Below the pieces are notes generated by a model. It searched no databases and was not told the origin of the DNA. It was given only the letters and a program-made list of their open reading frames with translations. A DNA stretch of 64,000 nucleotides, from NCBI RefSeq assembly GCF_014644415.1, contig NZ_BMKQ01000001.1:2553119-2617118 (forward strand), read 5' to 3'. The DNA comes from Marmoricola endophyticus. GTDB taxonomy: Bacteria; Actinomycetota; Actinomycetes; Propionibacteriales; Nocardioidaceae. Numbering within the stretch: the first letter of the stretch is position 1; every line of letters begins with the position of its first letter. Positions 1 to 10,324 of this stretch are shown here, in pieces. The translations under genes and the position numbers were made by a program.

Positions 1-3000
1 GCGGCCTGTGGTACGCCCACCAGCTCGCGCCGGACAACGGCGTCCTCAACATCGGCCACGTGCTCGAGCTGCACGACGACCTGGACGTCGACCTCTACCG
101 GCGGGCGTGGCAGCGGACGCTCGACGAGGCGCAGGCGCTGCGGCTGCGCTTCGGGGTCGACGACGACGGGGAGCCGTTCCAGGTGGTCGTCGACGGCGCG
201 GAGATGGAGATCCCCGTCGTCGACCTGCGTGACGAGGCCGATCCCGCCAGTGCGGCCGCGCGGTGGATGCAGGACGACCTGCGCCGTCCGCGCGATCCCC
301 GCGAGGGCGACCTGTTCACCGTGGCCGTCCTGCGACTGGCCGACGACCACGTCTACTGCTACCAGCGGATCCACCACATCGCGCTCGACGGGTACGCCGC
401 GACCCTGGTCATGGCCCGCGTGACCATGGTCTACAACGCCCTGCTCGCCAGCGAGGACGTCGGCGACGACATGGCTCTCCCGCTGTCCGCGCTCGTCGAG
501 GAGGACCAGGCGTACGAGGGTTCCTCGGAGCAGCAGGACGACCGCGACTTCTGGACCGACCTGCTCGCGGACCGCCCGCCGCCGGGCACGCTCGCCGCGG
601 ACTCCGCGGGCCTGCCCACCCACCTGCTGCGCACCACGCAGACCCTCGACCCGGATGCGGTCGACCGGCTCAACGCCACCGCCGAGCGGATCGGCGTCTC
701 ACGGTCCTCACTGCTGCTGGCGGGCGTGGCGGCGTACCTGCACCGCGTGACCTCCGAGCGCGAGGTCGTGCTCAGCCTGCCCGTCCTCGCCCGCACGAGC
801 GACACCTCGAAGCTCGCGCCGGGGATGGTCTCCAACGTGGTGCCGCTGCGGCTCGACGTGCGTCCCGAGACCACCGTGGCGGAGCTGGCCCGGCAGGTCT
901 CGCAGCGGGTGCGCGCACTGCTGCCGCACCAGCGCTACCGACCCGAGGACCTGCGTCGCGACCTCGACATGCCGCGCGGGACCGCGCTGGGCGGAGTGGC
1001 GGTCAACATCCTCCCGACCGAGGGCGAGCTGTCCTTCGGCGGCGCGCCAGGAACGCTGCACAACCTCTCGGTCGGTCCGGTCGACGACATGTCGATCGTG
1101 GTCTCGCGCGCCCCGGACGGGCACGGGCTGACGGTCGACGTCGACGCCCACCCCGACCTGTACGACGAGGAGTCGCTCGAGCGTCACGGCGCCCGAGTCT
1201 CCTGCTTGCTGTCGGCGCTGGACGACGAGAGCGCGCAGGTCGCGTCGCTGCGGATCCGCACCGACGCCGACCAGCGCGCCGACGCTTCCGAGGCCGGCGT
1301 CGCCACCGACGTGATCCGGCAGACGACCCTGCAGGTCTTCGAGGCCCAGGCCCGGCGTACGCCGGAGCAGCGCGCACTCGTCTCCGCCGACGAGGTGCTC
1401 ACCTTCGCCGACCTGGACCGCCGCGCGAACCGGCTGGCGCGCAAGCTCGTCCACCACGGGGCGCGGCGCGGCGAGGTCGTCGCGGTGGCGCTGCCCAGAC
1501 GCGCACAGATCGCCGTCTCCCTGGTCGGGGTGCACAAGGCCGGGGCGGCGTTCCTCCCGATCGACCCCGCACACCCCACCGAGCGGATCCGCTCGATGCT
1601 CGAGGACGCGCAGCCCACCTGCGTGGTCACCGTCGAGGAGCTGCGCGACCAGCTGCCCGAGGACGCGCCGCTGCTGGTGCTCGACGACCCGGCCGAGGTC
1701 GAGGACGTCCTGCTGCGCTCGAGCGCGCCGCTGGAGGACGAGGAGCGCGGCGGGCGGGTGCAGCTCTCGGACCCGGCGTACGTCGTCTTCACCTCCGGCA
1801 CCACGGGACGGCCGAAGGGGATCGTGGTCGAGCACCGTTCGCTGCTCAACCTGTTCGCCCACCACCGCGCCGAGGTCTTCGGGCCGGCGATCGCCGCGGT
1901 CGGTGGGCGCAGGCTGCGCGTCGCGCACACCACCGGGGTGTCCTTCGACGCCGCGTGGGACGGCGCGCTGTGGCTGGTCGACGGCCACGAGCTGCACTTC
2001 GTGGAGGAGCGCGTGATGCGCGACCCCGAGGCGCTCGTGGACTACCTGGTCGACAACGAGATCGACTCGATCGAGACCACGCCGACGTACCTCGACCAGC
2101 TGCTGGCCGGCGGCCTTCTCGGCGACGCCGGCGACAGCATCAGCGTCGTCGCGCTCGGCGGCGAGGCGGTGGGGGAGCAGTTGTGGGAGCGGCTCTCGGA
2201 CCGTGAGGGACTGCTGGCGTACAACTTCTTCGGCCCGGCCGAGTCCACCGTCGACGTGGTCACCGCGCGGATCGGCGACCAGCGCACACCGAGCATCGGT
2301 CGCCCCGTGCACAACACGTCGGCCTACGTCCTCGACGGCTCGCTGGCGCGGACCCCGCTCGGCATCACCGGCGAGCTCTACCTCGCCGGCGAGGGCCTCG
2401 CGCGCGGGTACGTCGGCCGCCCCGACCTCACCGCCGAGCGGTTCCTCGCCGACCCGTACGGCCCTCCCGGCTCGCGGATGTACCGCACCGGCGACCTCGC
2501 CCGCTGGCGCGCCGACGGGACGCTGGACTTCGTCGGCCGCGTCGACCGGCAGGTCAAGGTCCGGGGTTTCCGGATCGAGCCGGCCGAGATCCAGGGCCGG
2601 CTGACCCAGCACGACGACGTGTCCCGCGCGGCCGTGGTCACCCGCGAGGACCAGCCCGGCATCCAGCAGCTGGTGGCGTACGTCGTGCCGACCCCCGGCG
2701 TGGCGGACGACGACCTCGACGCGGGGGAGCTGCGGACGCACGTCGCGGCCGCGGTGCCCGACTACATGGTGCCCAGCGCGTTCGTGGTGGTGCCCGAGCT
2801 GCCGCTGACCGTGAACGGCAAGCTCGACGAGGCCGCCCTGCCGGCCCCGGACGGCGCGGACAGCGCCGGCGGGCACGGGCGCAGCCCGCGCACTCCCGAG
2901 GAGCAGCTGCTGGCCGGGCTGTTCGCCCAGACCCTCGGCGTCGCACAGGTCAGTGCGGACGACGACTTCTTCTCCCTCGGCGGGCACTCGCTGCTCGCCA

Positions 3001-6000
3001 CCCGACTGGTCAGCCGGATCCGCAACGAGGCCGGTGTCGAGCTGCCGATCCGGGCGCTGTTCGAGCACCCGACGGTCGAGGAGCTGGCCCGCGAGCTCGG
3101 CGAGGGCGGCGAGCGACGCCTGGAGCTCAAGGCGCACGAGCGGCCCGAGCGGCTGCCGCTGTCCTACGCGCAGCGGCGGCTGTGGTTCCTCAGCCGGCTC
3201 GAGCCGGACAGCACGTCGTACCACATCCCGGCGACGCTGCGGCTGCGCGGCGACCTCGACCTCGACGCGCTGCGCGAGGCCGTGCGCGACGTCGTGGAGC
3301 GTCACGAGTCGCTGCGCACGGTGTTCCCCGAGGACGAGGACGGCGACCCCTTCCAGCGGATCCTCGACCCCGGGGACGCGACGATCCCGATCAGGGTGCT
3401 CGACCCCGTGGACCGGGCGGACGCCGCCGAGGCGCTCGCGCCTGCCGTCGACCGCGCCTTCGACCTCACGGCCGACCTGCCGCTGCGGGTGACCGTGCTG
3501 CCGCTCGGCGAGCGCGAGCACCTGCTCTCCCTGGTCATGCACCACGTGGTCGGCGACGGCTGGTCGCTGGGGCCGCTGGCGCGCGACCTGTCGACGGCGT
3601 ACGCCGCCCGGACGACCGGACAGGCGCCCGACTGGTCTCCGCTGGCCGTGCAGTACGCCGACTACGCCCTCTGGCAGCGCGACCTGCTCGGTGACGATGA
3701 GGACCCCGACAGCCCGATCAGCCAGCAGCTGGACTACTGGCGCGAGCAGCTCGACGGCGTCCCGCCCGAGCTGGACCTGCCGCGCGACCGCGCCCGGCCC
3801 TCCGAGTCCACCGGCGCCGGCGGCACCGTCGCGCTGGGAGTCCCCGCGCAGGTGCACGAGCAGCTGGCCGCGCTGGCCGGGGAGCACGACGTCAGCGTGT
3901 TCATGGTGCTGCAGGCCGCGGTGGCCACGTTGCTGTCCCGCCTCGGCGGCGGCACCGACGTCCCCCTCGGCGCGCCCATCGCAGGGCGCACCGACGAGGC
4001 GCTCGACGACCTGGTCGGCTTCTTCGTGAACACCCTCGTGCTGCGCACGGACCTCTCCGGGCAGCCGACCTTCGATGAGCTGGTGGACCGGGTGCGCCGT
4101 GCCGACCTCGACGCGTACGCCCACCAGGACGTGCCCTTCGAGCGCGTCGTCGAGGAGCTGAAGCCGGAGCGCTCGCTGAGCAGGCACCCGCTGTTCCAGG
4201 TGATGCTGGCCTACCAGAACCAGGCCGACGTCGTGCCCCGGCTGGGCGACCTCGAGGTCGAGGTCGACGACCTCAGCGGCCCGGTCGGCGCGAAGTTCGA
4301 CCTCTCCTTCGACCTTGCCCCCGTCGAGGACGAGGACGGCACGCGGATCACCGGCACCGTCGAGTACGACGCCGACATCTTCGACGCCGCGACGGTGGAG
4401 GACCTGGCCCGGCGCTTCGAGCGGCTGGTCGCCGCGCTCGTGGCCGACCCGGGCGCGCCGGTCGCCGACGCCGAGATCACCGACGCGGAGGAGCGCGCCG
4501 CTCTGCTCGCCGCGCTGGACCGGACGGAGGAGACCACTGCGCGCGGCACGGTCCTCGACGCGGTCACGCGCCGCGTCGAGGGGGCGTCCGACGCCGTCGC
4601 CGTCTCGGGCGCCGGCGCCTCGCTCACCTGGGCCGAGCTGGACCGTCGCGCCGACGCGCTCGCGTCTGGGCTCGCCGCCCGCGAGGCCGCGGGCCGCGTC
4701 GTCGGTGTCGCGCTCGAGCGGACGCCGGACCTGCTGGTGGCGGTGCTCGGCGTGCTGCGGGCCGGAGCGACGTACCTCCCGGTGGACGTGACGCTGCCCG
4801 CCGGCCGCGTCGCCGACATCGTGGCCGACGCCGACCCGCTGCTGGTGCTCACCGAGGGTGCCGAGATGCCCGAGGGCACGACGACCGCGACGCTCGCCGA
4901 GGTCGAGGGAGCCGGGGATGCCGGCGGCAGCACCCCGCGGGCGCCGTCGCCCGAGGACGCGGCGTACGTCCTCTTCACCTCCGGCTCGACCGGCCGACCC
5001 AAGGGGGTCGTGGTCGAGCACGGCTCGCTGGCCAACCTGCTGGCCTCGCACCGGCGCCACCTCGTGGAGCCGCTGGTCGAGCGGCTGGGCCGTCCCGCCC
5101 GGGTCGCGCACACCACCGCGGTCTCTTTCGACGCCTCGTGGGACCCGGTGCTCTGGCTGCTCGCCGGGGCCGAGCTGGTGCTCGCCGACGACGACACCCG
5201 CCGCGACCCGCAGGCGCTCGCCGCGTGGCTGGCCGAGGAGCAGGTCGACGTGCTGGAGACGACACCGTCGTACGTCGGCGAGCTGCTCGGTCACGGCATC
5301 GACGACCTGGCGCTGGTCGCCCTGGGCGGGGAGGCCGTCGAGGCCGACCTGTGGACCCGGCTGCGCGAGTCGGGGCTGGCGGCGGTCAACCTCTACGGAC
5401 CGACCGAGACCACCGTCGACGCGGTCACGGCCGACCTGTCGGGGTACGACGCCCCGGTGATCGGGCGGCCCGTCGACGGCGTGCGCGGCTACGTCCTCGA
5501 CGACCGGCTCTCGCCGGTGCCGCCCGGCGTCGCGGGCGAGCTCTACCTCGCCGGCGCCGGCGTCGCCCGCGGCTACCTCGGCCGTCCGGACCTGACCGCC
5601 GAGTCGTTCCTGGCCGACCCCCACGGCGAGCCAGGCAGCCGGATGTACCGCACCGGTGACCTGGTCCGCACCGACGCCGAGGGCGTGCTCACCTTCCTGC
5701 GCCGCGCCGACGACCAGGTCAAGGTGCGCGGCTACCGCGTCGAGCCCGGCGAGGTCCGCGCCGTCCTGGAGAGCCACGACGACGTACGCCAGGCCGCCGT
5801 CCAGGTCCGCGAGGACGCCGCCGGCGCCGCACGCCTGGTCGCGCACCTGGTGCCCGAGCACGGTGACCCGGACGACCTCGACGTGGACGGCGTGCGCCGG
5901 CTCGTGCGCGACAGGCTGCCCGACTACATGGTGCCGACCGGCTGGACCACGCTGGCCACGCTCCCGCTGACCCCGAACGGCAAGCTCGACACCACCGCGC

Positions 6001-9000
6001 TGCCCGACCCCGAGGTCGGTGGCGACGGCGGGCGGGCGCCCGCGACGCCGCAGGAGGAGTCCGTGGCGCGGCTGTTCGCCGAGGTGCTCGGCACCGGCGA
6101 CACTGACGGGATCGGCGCCGAGTCGAGCTTCTTCGAGCTCGGCGGGCACTCGCTGCTCGCCACGCGGCTGGTCAGCCGGGTGCGCTCCGAGCTGGGCGTC
6201 GAGCTGCCGGTGCGGACCCTGTTCGAGTCCCCGACGGTGGCCGGCCTGGCCCAGCGGCTGCCCGAGGCCGCGAGTGCGCGGACCGTGCTGGAGCCGCGCG
6301 AGCGGCCCGACGAGGTGCCGCTGTCGTTCGCGCAGCGCCGTCTGTGGTTCCTCAACCGGCTGGAGGACTCGGGCGCGGCGTACCACATCCCGATGGCGCT
6401 GCGGCTGCGCGGCGACCTCGACGCCGACGCGCTCGAGGCCGCGCTGGGCGACGTCGTCCGCCGCCACGAGGTGCTGCGCACGACCCTCCCGCTCGACGAC
6501 GACGGCGAGCCGCACCAGGTGGTGCACGACCGCGGTCCGGAGCTGGAGCGGGTCACGATCGCCGCGGACGAGCTGGCCGCTGCGCTGCGCGAGCGCGCCG
6601 AGCGGCCGTTCGACCTGACCGCCGACCTGCCGCTGCGCACCGCCCTGGTGACGACGGGCGACGAGCACGTCCTGCTGCTGGTGGTCCACCACGTGGCCTC
6701 CGACGGCTGGTCGACCGGCCCGCTGGGCCGCGACCTGGCGACGGCGTACGCCGCCCGCGTCCGCGGCGAGGAGCCCGAGCTGTCCGCGTTGTCCGTGCAG
6801 TACGCCGACTACGCCCTCTGGCAGCGCGATCTCCTCGACGAGCAGGCCACCGACGACCAGCTGGCGTACTGGACCGAGCAGCTGGCAGCACTCCCCGAGG
6901 AGCTCGACCTGCCCACCGACCGGCCGCGGCCCTCGCAGGCGAGCGCGCAGGGCGGCGAGGTGCCGGTCGAGGTCCCTGACGACGTCGCGCACCGGCTGGC
7001 CGAGGTCGCCCGTGAGCGCGAGGCCAGCACGTTCATGGTGCTGCAGGCGGCGCTCGCCGCGCTGCTCTCGCGACTCGGTGCGGGCGAGGACGTGTCACTG
7101 GGCAGTCCCATCGCCGGCCGCACCGACGAGGCGCTCGAGGACCTGGTCGGCTTCTTCGTCAACACCCTCGTGCTGCGCACCGACCTGTCCGGCGACCCCG
7201 ACCTGGGCACCCTCCTGGACCGGGTGCGCTCGACCACGCTGGACGCCTTCGCTCACCAGGACCTGCCGTTCGAGCGGCTGGTGGAGGAGCTGCGGCCCGA
7301 GCGGTCGCTGGCCCGGCACCCGCTGTTCCAGGTCATGCTCACCACCGACGCGGCGCCCGGTGCGGAGCTGGACTTGCCCGGGCTCGACGTCGAGGGCGGG
7401 TCGGTCTCCTCCCGCTCGGCCAAGTTCGACCTGTCCTGGACGATCTCCGAGGACGCGGACGGTGGCCTGGGCGGGACGCTGGAGTATGCCGCCGACCTGT
7501 TCGACGAGGTCACGGCGCGCGAGATCGCCGACCGGTTCGTCTGCTTCCTCGGCGACTGGCTGGCCGAGCCGGGGACGCCGCTGTCCGTGGTGCCGCTCGG
7601 CACCCCGGACGAGCCGCGCGCCGAGCTCGGCGGGCCGGCCGGCGAGCGCCGCTGGGGCACCGTGCTCGACGCCCTCACCGAGCGCGCGGCGGCCCAGCCC
7701 GACGACACCGCGCTGGACGCCGGCGACACGTCGTGGACGTACGCCGACCTCGTCGACCGGGTCGGGCGTGTCGCGGCCGGGCTGGCCGAGCGTGGCGCCG
7801 GTCGCGGCGACGTGGTCGCCGTGGCGCTGGCGCGCGGGCCGCAGAGTCTGCCGACGCTGCTCGGCGTGCTGCGCAGCGGTGCGACGTACCTCCCGCTGGA
7901 CCCCGAGCAGCCCGCCGAGCGGACTGCGCGGGTGCTGGAGCGCTCCGGGGCCGTGCTCGTCGTGACCGGCGACGACGCCCCGGAGCTGCCCGACGGTCTG
8001 GCAACCGTCCGCGCCCAGGACCTCGACGGCACCGAGCCGCCCCCGGCACCTGCCGGGAAGGACGCGGCGTACGTGCTGTTCACCTCGGGCTCCACCGGCG
8101 AGCCGAAGGGCGTCGTGGTCGAGCACGCCGGGCTGGCCCGGCTGCTGGAGCACCACGAGGAGGCGCTGGTCGCCCCCGCGACCGAACGGGCCGGTCACCG
8201 GCTGCGGATGACGCACACCACGGCGCTCACCTTCGACGCGTCCTGGGACCCGGTCCTGTGGATGCTCGCCGGCGCCGAGCTGGTGCTCGCCGACGACGAC
8301 ACCCGGCGCGATCCCGAGGCGCTGGCCGCCACGGTGCGCGAGCAGCACGTCGACGTCGTGGAGACGACGCCGTCGTTCGCTACCGCGCTGCTCGGCCACG
8401 ATGTCGGCGACCTGTCGGTCCTGCTGCTCGGCGGCGAGGCAGTGCCCCCGGCGCTGTGGCAGGACCTGCGCGAGCGTGCGGGGCTGCGGTCGGTCAACCT
8501 CTACGGCCCGACCGAGAGCACCGTGGACTCGCTGGTCGCCGAGATCGACGACCACGCCTCGCCGGTGGTCGGCACCCCGGTGCCCGGCACCCGGGCTCTC
8601 GTCCTCGACGACCGGCTCCGGCCGGTGCCGCCCGGCGTGCTCGGCGAGCTCTACCTCGCCGGCGAAGGCCTCGCCCGGGGATATCTCGGTGCGCCCGAGC
8701 AGACCGCCGAGCGCTTCGTGGCCGACCCGCACGGACCCGCCGGGGCTCGGCTCTACCGCACCGGGGACCTGGCGCGGATGCGCCGCGACGGAGCGCTGGT
8801 CTTCGGCGGTCGCGTCGACGACCAGGTGAAGATCCGCGGCTTCCGCGTCGAGCTCGGCGAGGTCGAGGCCGTGCTGGGGCAGGCGCCCGGCGTGGCCCGC
8901 GTCGCCGTCGTCGCGCGTGAGCAGGCAGGGGTCGCCGAGCTGGCGGCGTACCTCGTCGCCGCGGACGAGGTGGACCTCGACCCGGCCGACGTACGCCGCC

Positions 9001-10121
9001 ACGCCGCCGCGCACCTGCCCGGCTACATGGTCCCCACCGCGATGGCGGTGCTCGACGACCTGCCGCTGACCCGCAACGGCAAGCTCGACCGCCGCGCGCT
9101 GCCCGAGCCGGAGCGCGCGGGCAGCACCGGTCGGCTCCCCGCGACGCCGCGCGAGCAGGCCGTGGCCGCGCTGTTCGGCGAGGTGCTCGGCGCGTCCGAG
9201 GTGGGCGCCGAGGACGGCTTCTTCGAGCTCGGCGGCCACTCGCTGCTGGCGACCCGGCTGGTGGCCCTGCTGCGTGAGCGGCTCGGGATCGAGCTGCCGG
9301 TCCGGGCGCTGTTCGAGACGCCCACCGTCGAGGGGCTGGCCCGCCGCATCGACGACGGAGGAGCGGAGGGCGCCGGCCTCGAGGTGCTGCTGGCGCTGCG
9401 CGAGGGCGGTGACGGCGACCGCGAGCCGCTGTGGTGCGTCCACCCGGCGCTCGGGCTGGCCTGGGGCTTCGCCGCGCTGCTGCCGTACGTCGCCGACCGC
9501 CCCCTGCTCGGTCTGCAGGTGCCCGGGCTGACCGATGACACGTCGCTGCCCGCCGGGCTCGACAGGCTGGTCGAGACCTACCTCGCGGTGGTCCGCGAGC
9601 GTCAGCCGGAGGGGCCCTACCACCTGCTCGGCTGGTCGCTGGGCGGCGTGCTCGCCCACCGGCTGGCGGCACGGCTCGAGGCCGAGGGGGAGGAGGTCGC
9701 CGACCTCACGCTCCTCGACTCCTACCCCGACGCCGAGCCGACGGCCCTGCCCGAGCAGCTCGACGCCGACGCAGCACGCGAGCTGCTCGGCGGGCAGGCG
9801 GGAGCGCTGGACGCGCTGGACGACACCGCGAGACAGCGACTCGTCGAGGCGTACGCCGCGACGTCGCGCTGGACCGCACACGCTGAGGGTGCGGACCCGG
9901 TACGGGCCCGCACCCTGCTGGTGGCGTCGACGGTCGACGCCGCCGACCCGCCCCTGGCCGAGCGCTGGGCCCCGCTGCTGGAGGGTCACCCGACCGTCCG
10001 GGAGATCGCGGTGGGCCACGACGACCTGATGAGCGTCGGCGCCGCCGCGCGGATCGGTCCCTGGGCCGATGCGCTGGTGGGTGGAGCCGACGTACCCGAC
10101 GACGAAGGAGATGTGCGATGA
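1..10121 (+). CDS. Nonribosomal peptide synthetase, modules C-A-T-C-A-T-C-A-T-TE (5' end outside window)
   Basis: The reading frame is open from base 3, so the gene begins before the window and 3372 residues are visible. Domain order by base: C 3-1260 (HHIALDG at 372-392), A 1310-2850, T 2885-3090, C 3120-4480 (HHVVGDG), A 4535-5995, T 6040-6260, C 6285-7620 (HHVASDG), A 7660-9115, T 9135-9355, thioesterase 9385-10100. Each T domain has LGGHSL, each A domain ends with NGKLD, and the thioesterase has GWSLGG. The first C domain resembles EntF/DhbF starter domains, which accept an aryl acid from a separate carrier; the other two are LCL-like. The three A pockets are almost identical (FDA-W-D, ETTP, GGEA, N-F/L-F/Y-GP), so the modules probably load the same or similar residues. 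No epimerase is present. A catechol-type siderophore is a reasonable guess, but substrate and product are unproven. The stop overlaps the MbtH start. Confidence 0.93.
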   Translation, partial: GLWYAHQLAPDNGVLNIGHVLELHDDLDVDLYRRAWQRTLDEAQALRLRFGVDDDGEPFQVVVDGAEMEIPVVDLRDEADPASAAARWMQDDLRRPRDPREGDLFTVAVLRLADDHVYCYQRIHHIALDGYAATLVMARVTMVYNALLASEDVGDDMALPLSALVEEDQAYEGSSEQQDDRDFWTDLLADRPPPGTLAADSAGLPTHLLRTTQTLDPDAVDRLNATAERIGVSRSSLLLAGVAAYLHRVTSEREVVLSLPVLARTSDTSKLAPGMVSNVVPLRLDVRPETTVAELARQVSQRVRALLPHQRYRPEDLRRDLDMPRGTALGGVAVNILPTEGELSFGGAPGTLHNLSVGPVDDMSIVVSRAPDGHGLTVDVDAHPDLYDEESLERHGARVSCLLSALDDESAQVASLRIRTDADQRADASEAGVATDVIRQTTLQVFEAQARRTPEQRALVSADEVLTFADLDRRANRLARKLVHHGARRGEVVAVALPRRAQIAVSLVGVHKAGAAFLPIDPAHPTERIRSMLEDAQPTCVVTVEELRDQLPEDAPLLVLDDPAEVEDVLLRSSAPLEDEERGGRVQLSDPAYVVFTSGTTGRPKGIVVEHRSLLNLFAHHRAEVFGPAIAAVGGRRLRVAHTTGVSFDAAWDGALWLVDGHELHFVEERVMRDPEALVDYLVDNEIDSIETTPTYLDQLLAGGLLGDAGDSISVVALGGEAVGEQLWERLSDREGLLAYNFFGPAESTVDVVTARIGDQRTPSIGRPVHNTSAYVLDGSLARTPLGITGELYLAGEGLARGYVGRPDLTAERFLADPYGPPGSRMYRTGDLARWRADGTLDFVGRVDRQVKVRGFRIEPAEIQGRLTQHDDVSRAAVVTREDQPGIQQLVAYVVPTPGVADDDLDAGELRTHVAAAVPDYMVPSAFVVVPELPLTVNGKLDEAALPAPDGADSAGGHGRSPRTPEEQLLAGLFAQTLGVAQVSADDDFFSLGGHSLLATRLVSRIRNEAGVELPIRALFEHPTVEELARELGEGGERRLELKAHERPERLPLSYAQRRLWFLSRLEPDSTSYHIPATLRLRGDLDLDALREAVRDVVERHESLRTVFPEDEDGDPFQRILDPGDATIPIRVLDPVDRADAAEALAPAVDRAFDLTADLPLRVTVLPLGEREHLLSLVMHHVVGDGWSLGPLARDLSTAYAARTTGQAPDWSPLAVQYADYALWQRDLLGDDEDPDSPISQQLDYWREQLDGVPPELDLPRDRARPSESTGAGGTVALGVPAQVHEQLAALAGEHDVSVFMVLQAAVATLLSRLGGGTDVPLGAPIAGRTDEALDDLVGFFVNTLVLRTDLSGQPTFDELVDRVRRADLDAYAHQDVPFERVVEELKPERSLSRHPLFQVMLAYQNQADVVPRLGDLEVEVDDLSGPVGAKFDLSFDLAPVEDEDGTRITGTVEYDADIFDAATVEDLARRFERLVAALVADPGAPVADAEITDAEERAALLAALDRTEETTARGTVLDAVTRRVEGASDAVAVSGAGASLTWAELDRRADALASGLAAREAAGRVVGVALERTPDLLVAVLGVLRAGATYLPVDVTLPAGRVADIVADADPLLVLTEGAEMPEGTTTATLAEVEGAGDAGGSTPRAPSPEDAAYVLFTSGSTGRPKGVVVEHGSLANLLASHRRHLVEPLVERLGRPARVAHTTAVSFDASWDPVLWLLAGAELVLADDDTRRDPQALAAWLAEEQVDVLETTPSYVGELLGHGIDDLALVALGGEAVEADLWTRLRESGLAAVNLYGPTETTVDAVTADLSGYDAPVIGRPVDGVRGYVLDDRLSPVPPGVAGELYLAGAGVARGYLGRPDLTAESFLADPHGEPGSRMYRTGDLVRTDAEGVLTFLRRADDQVKVRGYRVEPGEVRAVLESHDDVRQAAVQVREDAAGAARLVAHLVPEHGDPDDLDVDGVRRLVRDRLPDYMVPTGWTTLATLPLTPNGKLDTTALPDPEVGGDGGRAPATPQEESVARLFAEVLGTGDTDGIGAESSFFELGGHSLLATRLVSRVRSELGVELPVRTLFESPTVAGLAQRLPEAASARTVLEPRERPDEVPLSFAQRRLWFLNRLEDSGAAYHIPMALRLRGDLDADALEAALGDVVRRHEVLRTTLPLDDDGEPHQVVHDRGPELERVTIAADELAAALRERAERPFDLTADLPLRTALVTTGDEHVLLLVVHHVASDGWSTGPLGRDLATAYAARVRGEEPELSALSVQYADYALWQRDLLDEQATDDQLAYWTEQLAALPEELDLPTDRPRPSQASAQGGEVPVEVPDDVAHRLAEVAREREASTFMVLQAALAALLSRLGAGEDVSLGSPIAGRTDEALEDLVGFFVNTLVLRTDLSGDPDLGTLLDRVRSTTLDAFAHQDLPFERLVEELRPERSLARHPLFQVMLTTDAAPGAELDLPGLDVEGGSVSSRSAKFDLSWTISEDADGGLGGTLEYAADLFDEVTAREIADRFVCFLGDWLAEPGTPLSVVPLGTPDEPRAELGGPAGERRWGTVLDALTERAAAQPDDTALDAGDTSWTYADLVDRVGRVAAGLAERGAGRGDVVAVALARGPQSLPTLLGVLRSGATYLPLDPEQPAERTARVLERSGAVLVVTGDDAPELPDGLATVRAQDLDGTEPPPAPAGKDAAYVLFTSGSTGEPKGVVVEHAGLARLLEHHEEALVAPATERAGHRLRMTHTTALTFDASWDPVLWMLAGAELVLADDDTRRDPEALAATVREQHVDVVETTPSFATALLGHDVGDLSVLLLGGEAVPPALWQDLRERAGLRSVNLYGPTESTVDSLVAEIDDHASPVVGTPVPGTRALVLDDRLRPVPPGVLGELYLAGEGLARGYLGAPEQTAERFVADPHGPAGARLYRTGDLARMRRDGALVFGGRVDDQVKIRGFRVELGEVEAVLGQAPGVARVAVVAREQAGVAELAAYLVAADEVDLDPADVRRHAAAHLPGYMVPTAMAVLDDLPLTRNGKLDRRALPEPERAGSTGRLPATPREQAVAALFGEVLGASEVGAEDGFFELGGHSLLATRLVALLRERLGIELPVRALFETPTVEGLARRIDDGGAEGAGLEVLLALREGGDGDREPLWCVHPALGLAWGFAALLPYVADRPLLGLQVPGLTDDTSLPAGLDRLVETYLAVVRERQPEGPYHLLGWSLGGVLAHRLAARLEAEGEEVADLTLLDSYPDAEPTALPEQLDADAARELLGGQAGALDALDDTARQRLVEAYAATSRWTAHAEGADPVRARTLLVASTVDAADPPLAERWAPLLEGHPTVREIAVGHDDLMSVGAAARIGPWADALVGGADVPDDEGDVR

Positions 10122-10324
10122 CGAACCCGTTCGACGACCCCGACGGCCGCTTCCACGTGCTGGCCAACGCTCTGGGCCAGCACTCGCTGTGGCCGACGTT
10201 CATGGACGTGCCCGACGGCTGGGAGGTGGTCGTGCGCGACGAGTCTCGCGACGCGTGCACCGAGTGGGTCCGCGAGCACTGGGACGATCCGGCCACGATC
10301 GGGGTGGGTCCGCGTGGTGACTGA
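10118..10324 (+). CDS. MbtH-like NRPS accessory protein
   Basis: This 68-residue protein has the MbtH signature: QHSLWP near residue 21, PDGWEVV near 32, then CTEW and a final W in HW. MbtH proteins bind adenylation domains and support their folding and activity. The ATG lies inside the last codons of the synthetase (ATGA overlap), so the two are translationally coupled. The 3' end overlaps the following ABC ATPase by 11 bases. This one is therefore dedicated to the synthetase just upstream. Confidence 0.95.
   Translation: MTNPFDDPDGRFHVLANALGQHSLWPTFMDVPDGWEVVVRDESRDACTEWVREHWDDPATIGVGPRGD

Noticed and set aside
708..6992. Long open frame on the minus strand across the synthetase (and similar ones at 7095-10019 and 13201-15966)
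   Set aside because: These are antisense shadows of GC-rich genes. Their translations are Arg/Gly/Val/His-rich with no domain, while the plus strand carries complete NRPS and PEPC motifs.
60..10121. Synthetase starting at the GTG at base 60
   Set aside because: The frame is open from base 3 and the preceding codons read GLWYAHQLAPDNG, the first conserved motif of a condensation domain, so the start lies outside the window.
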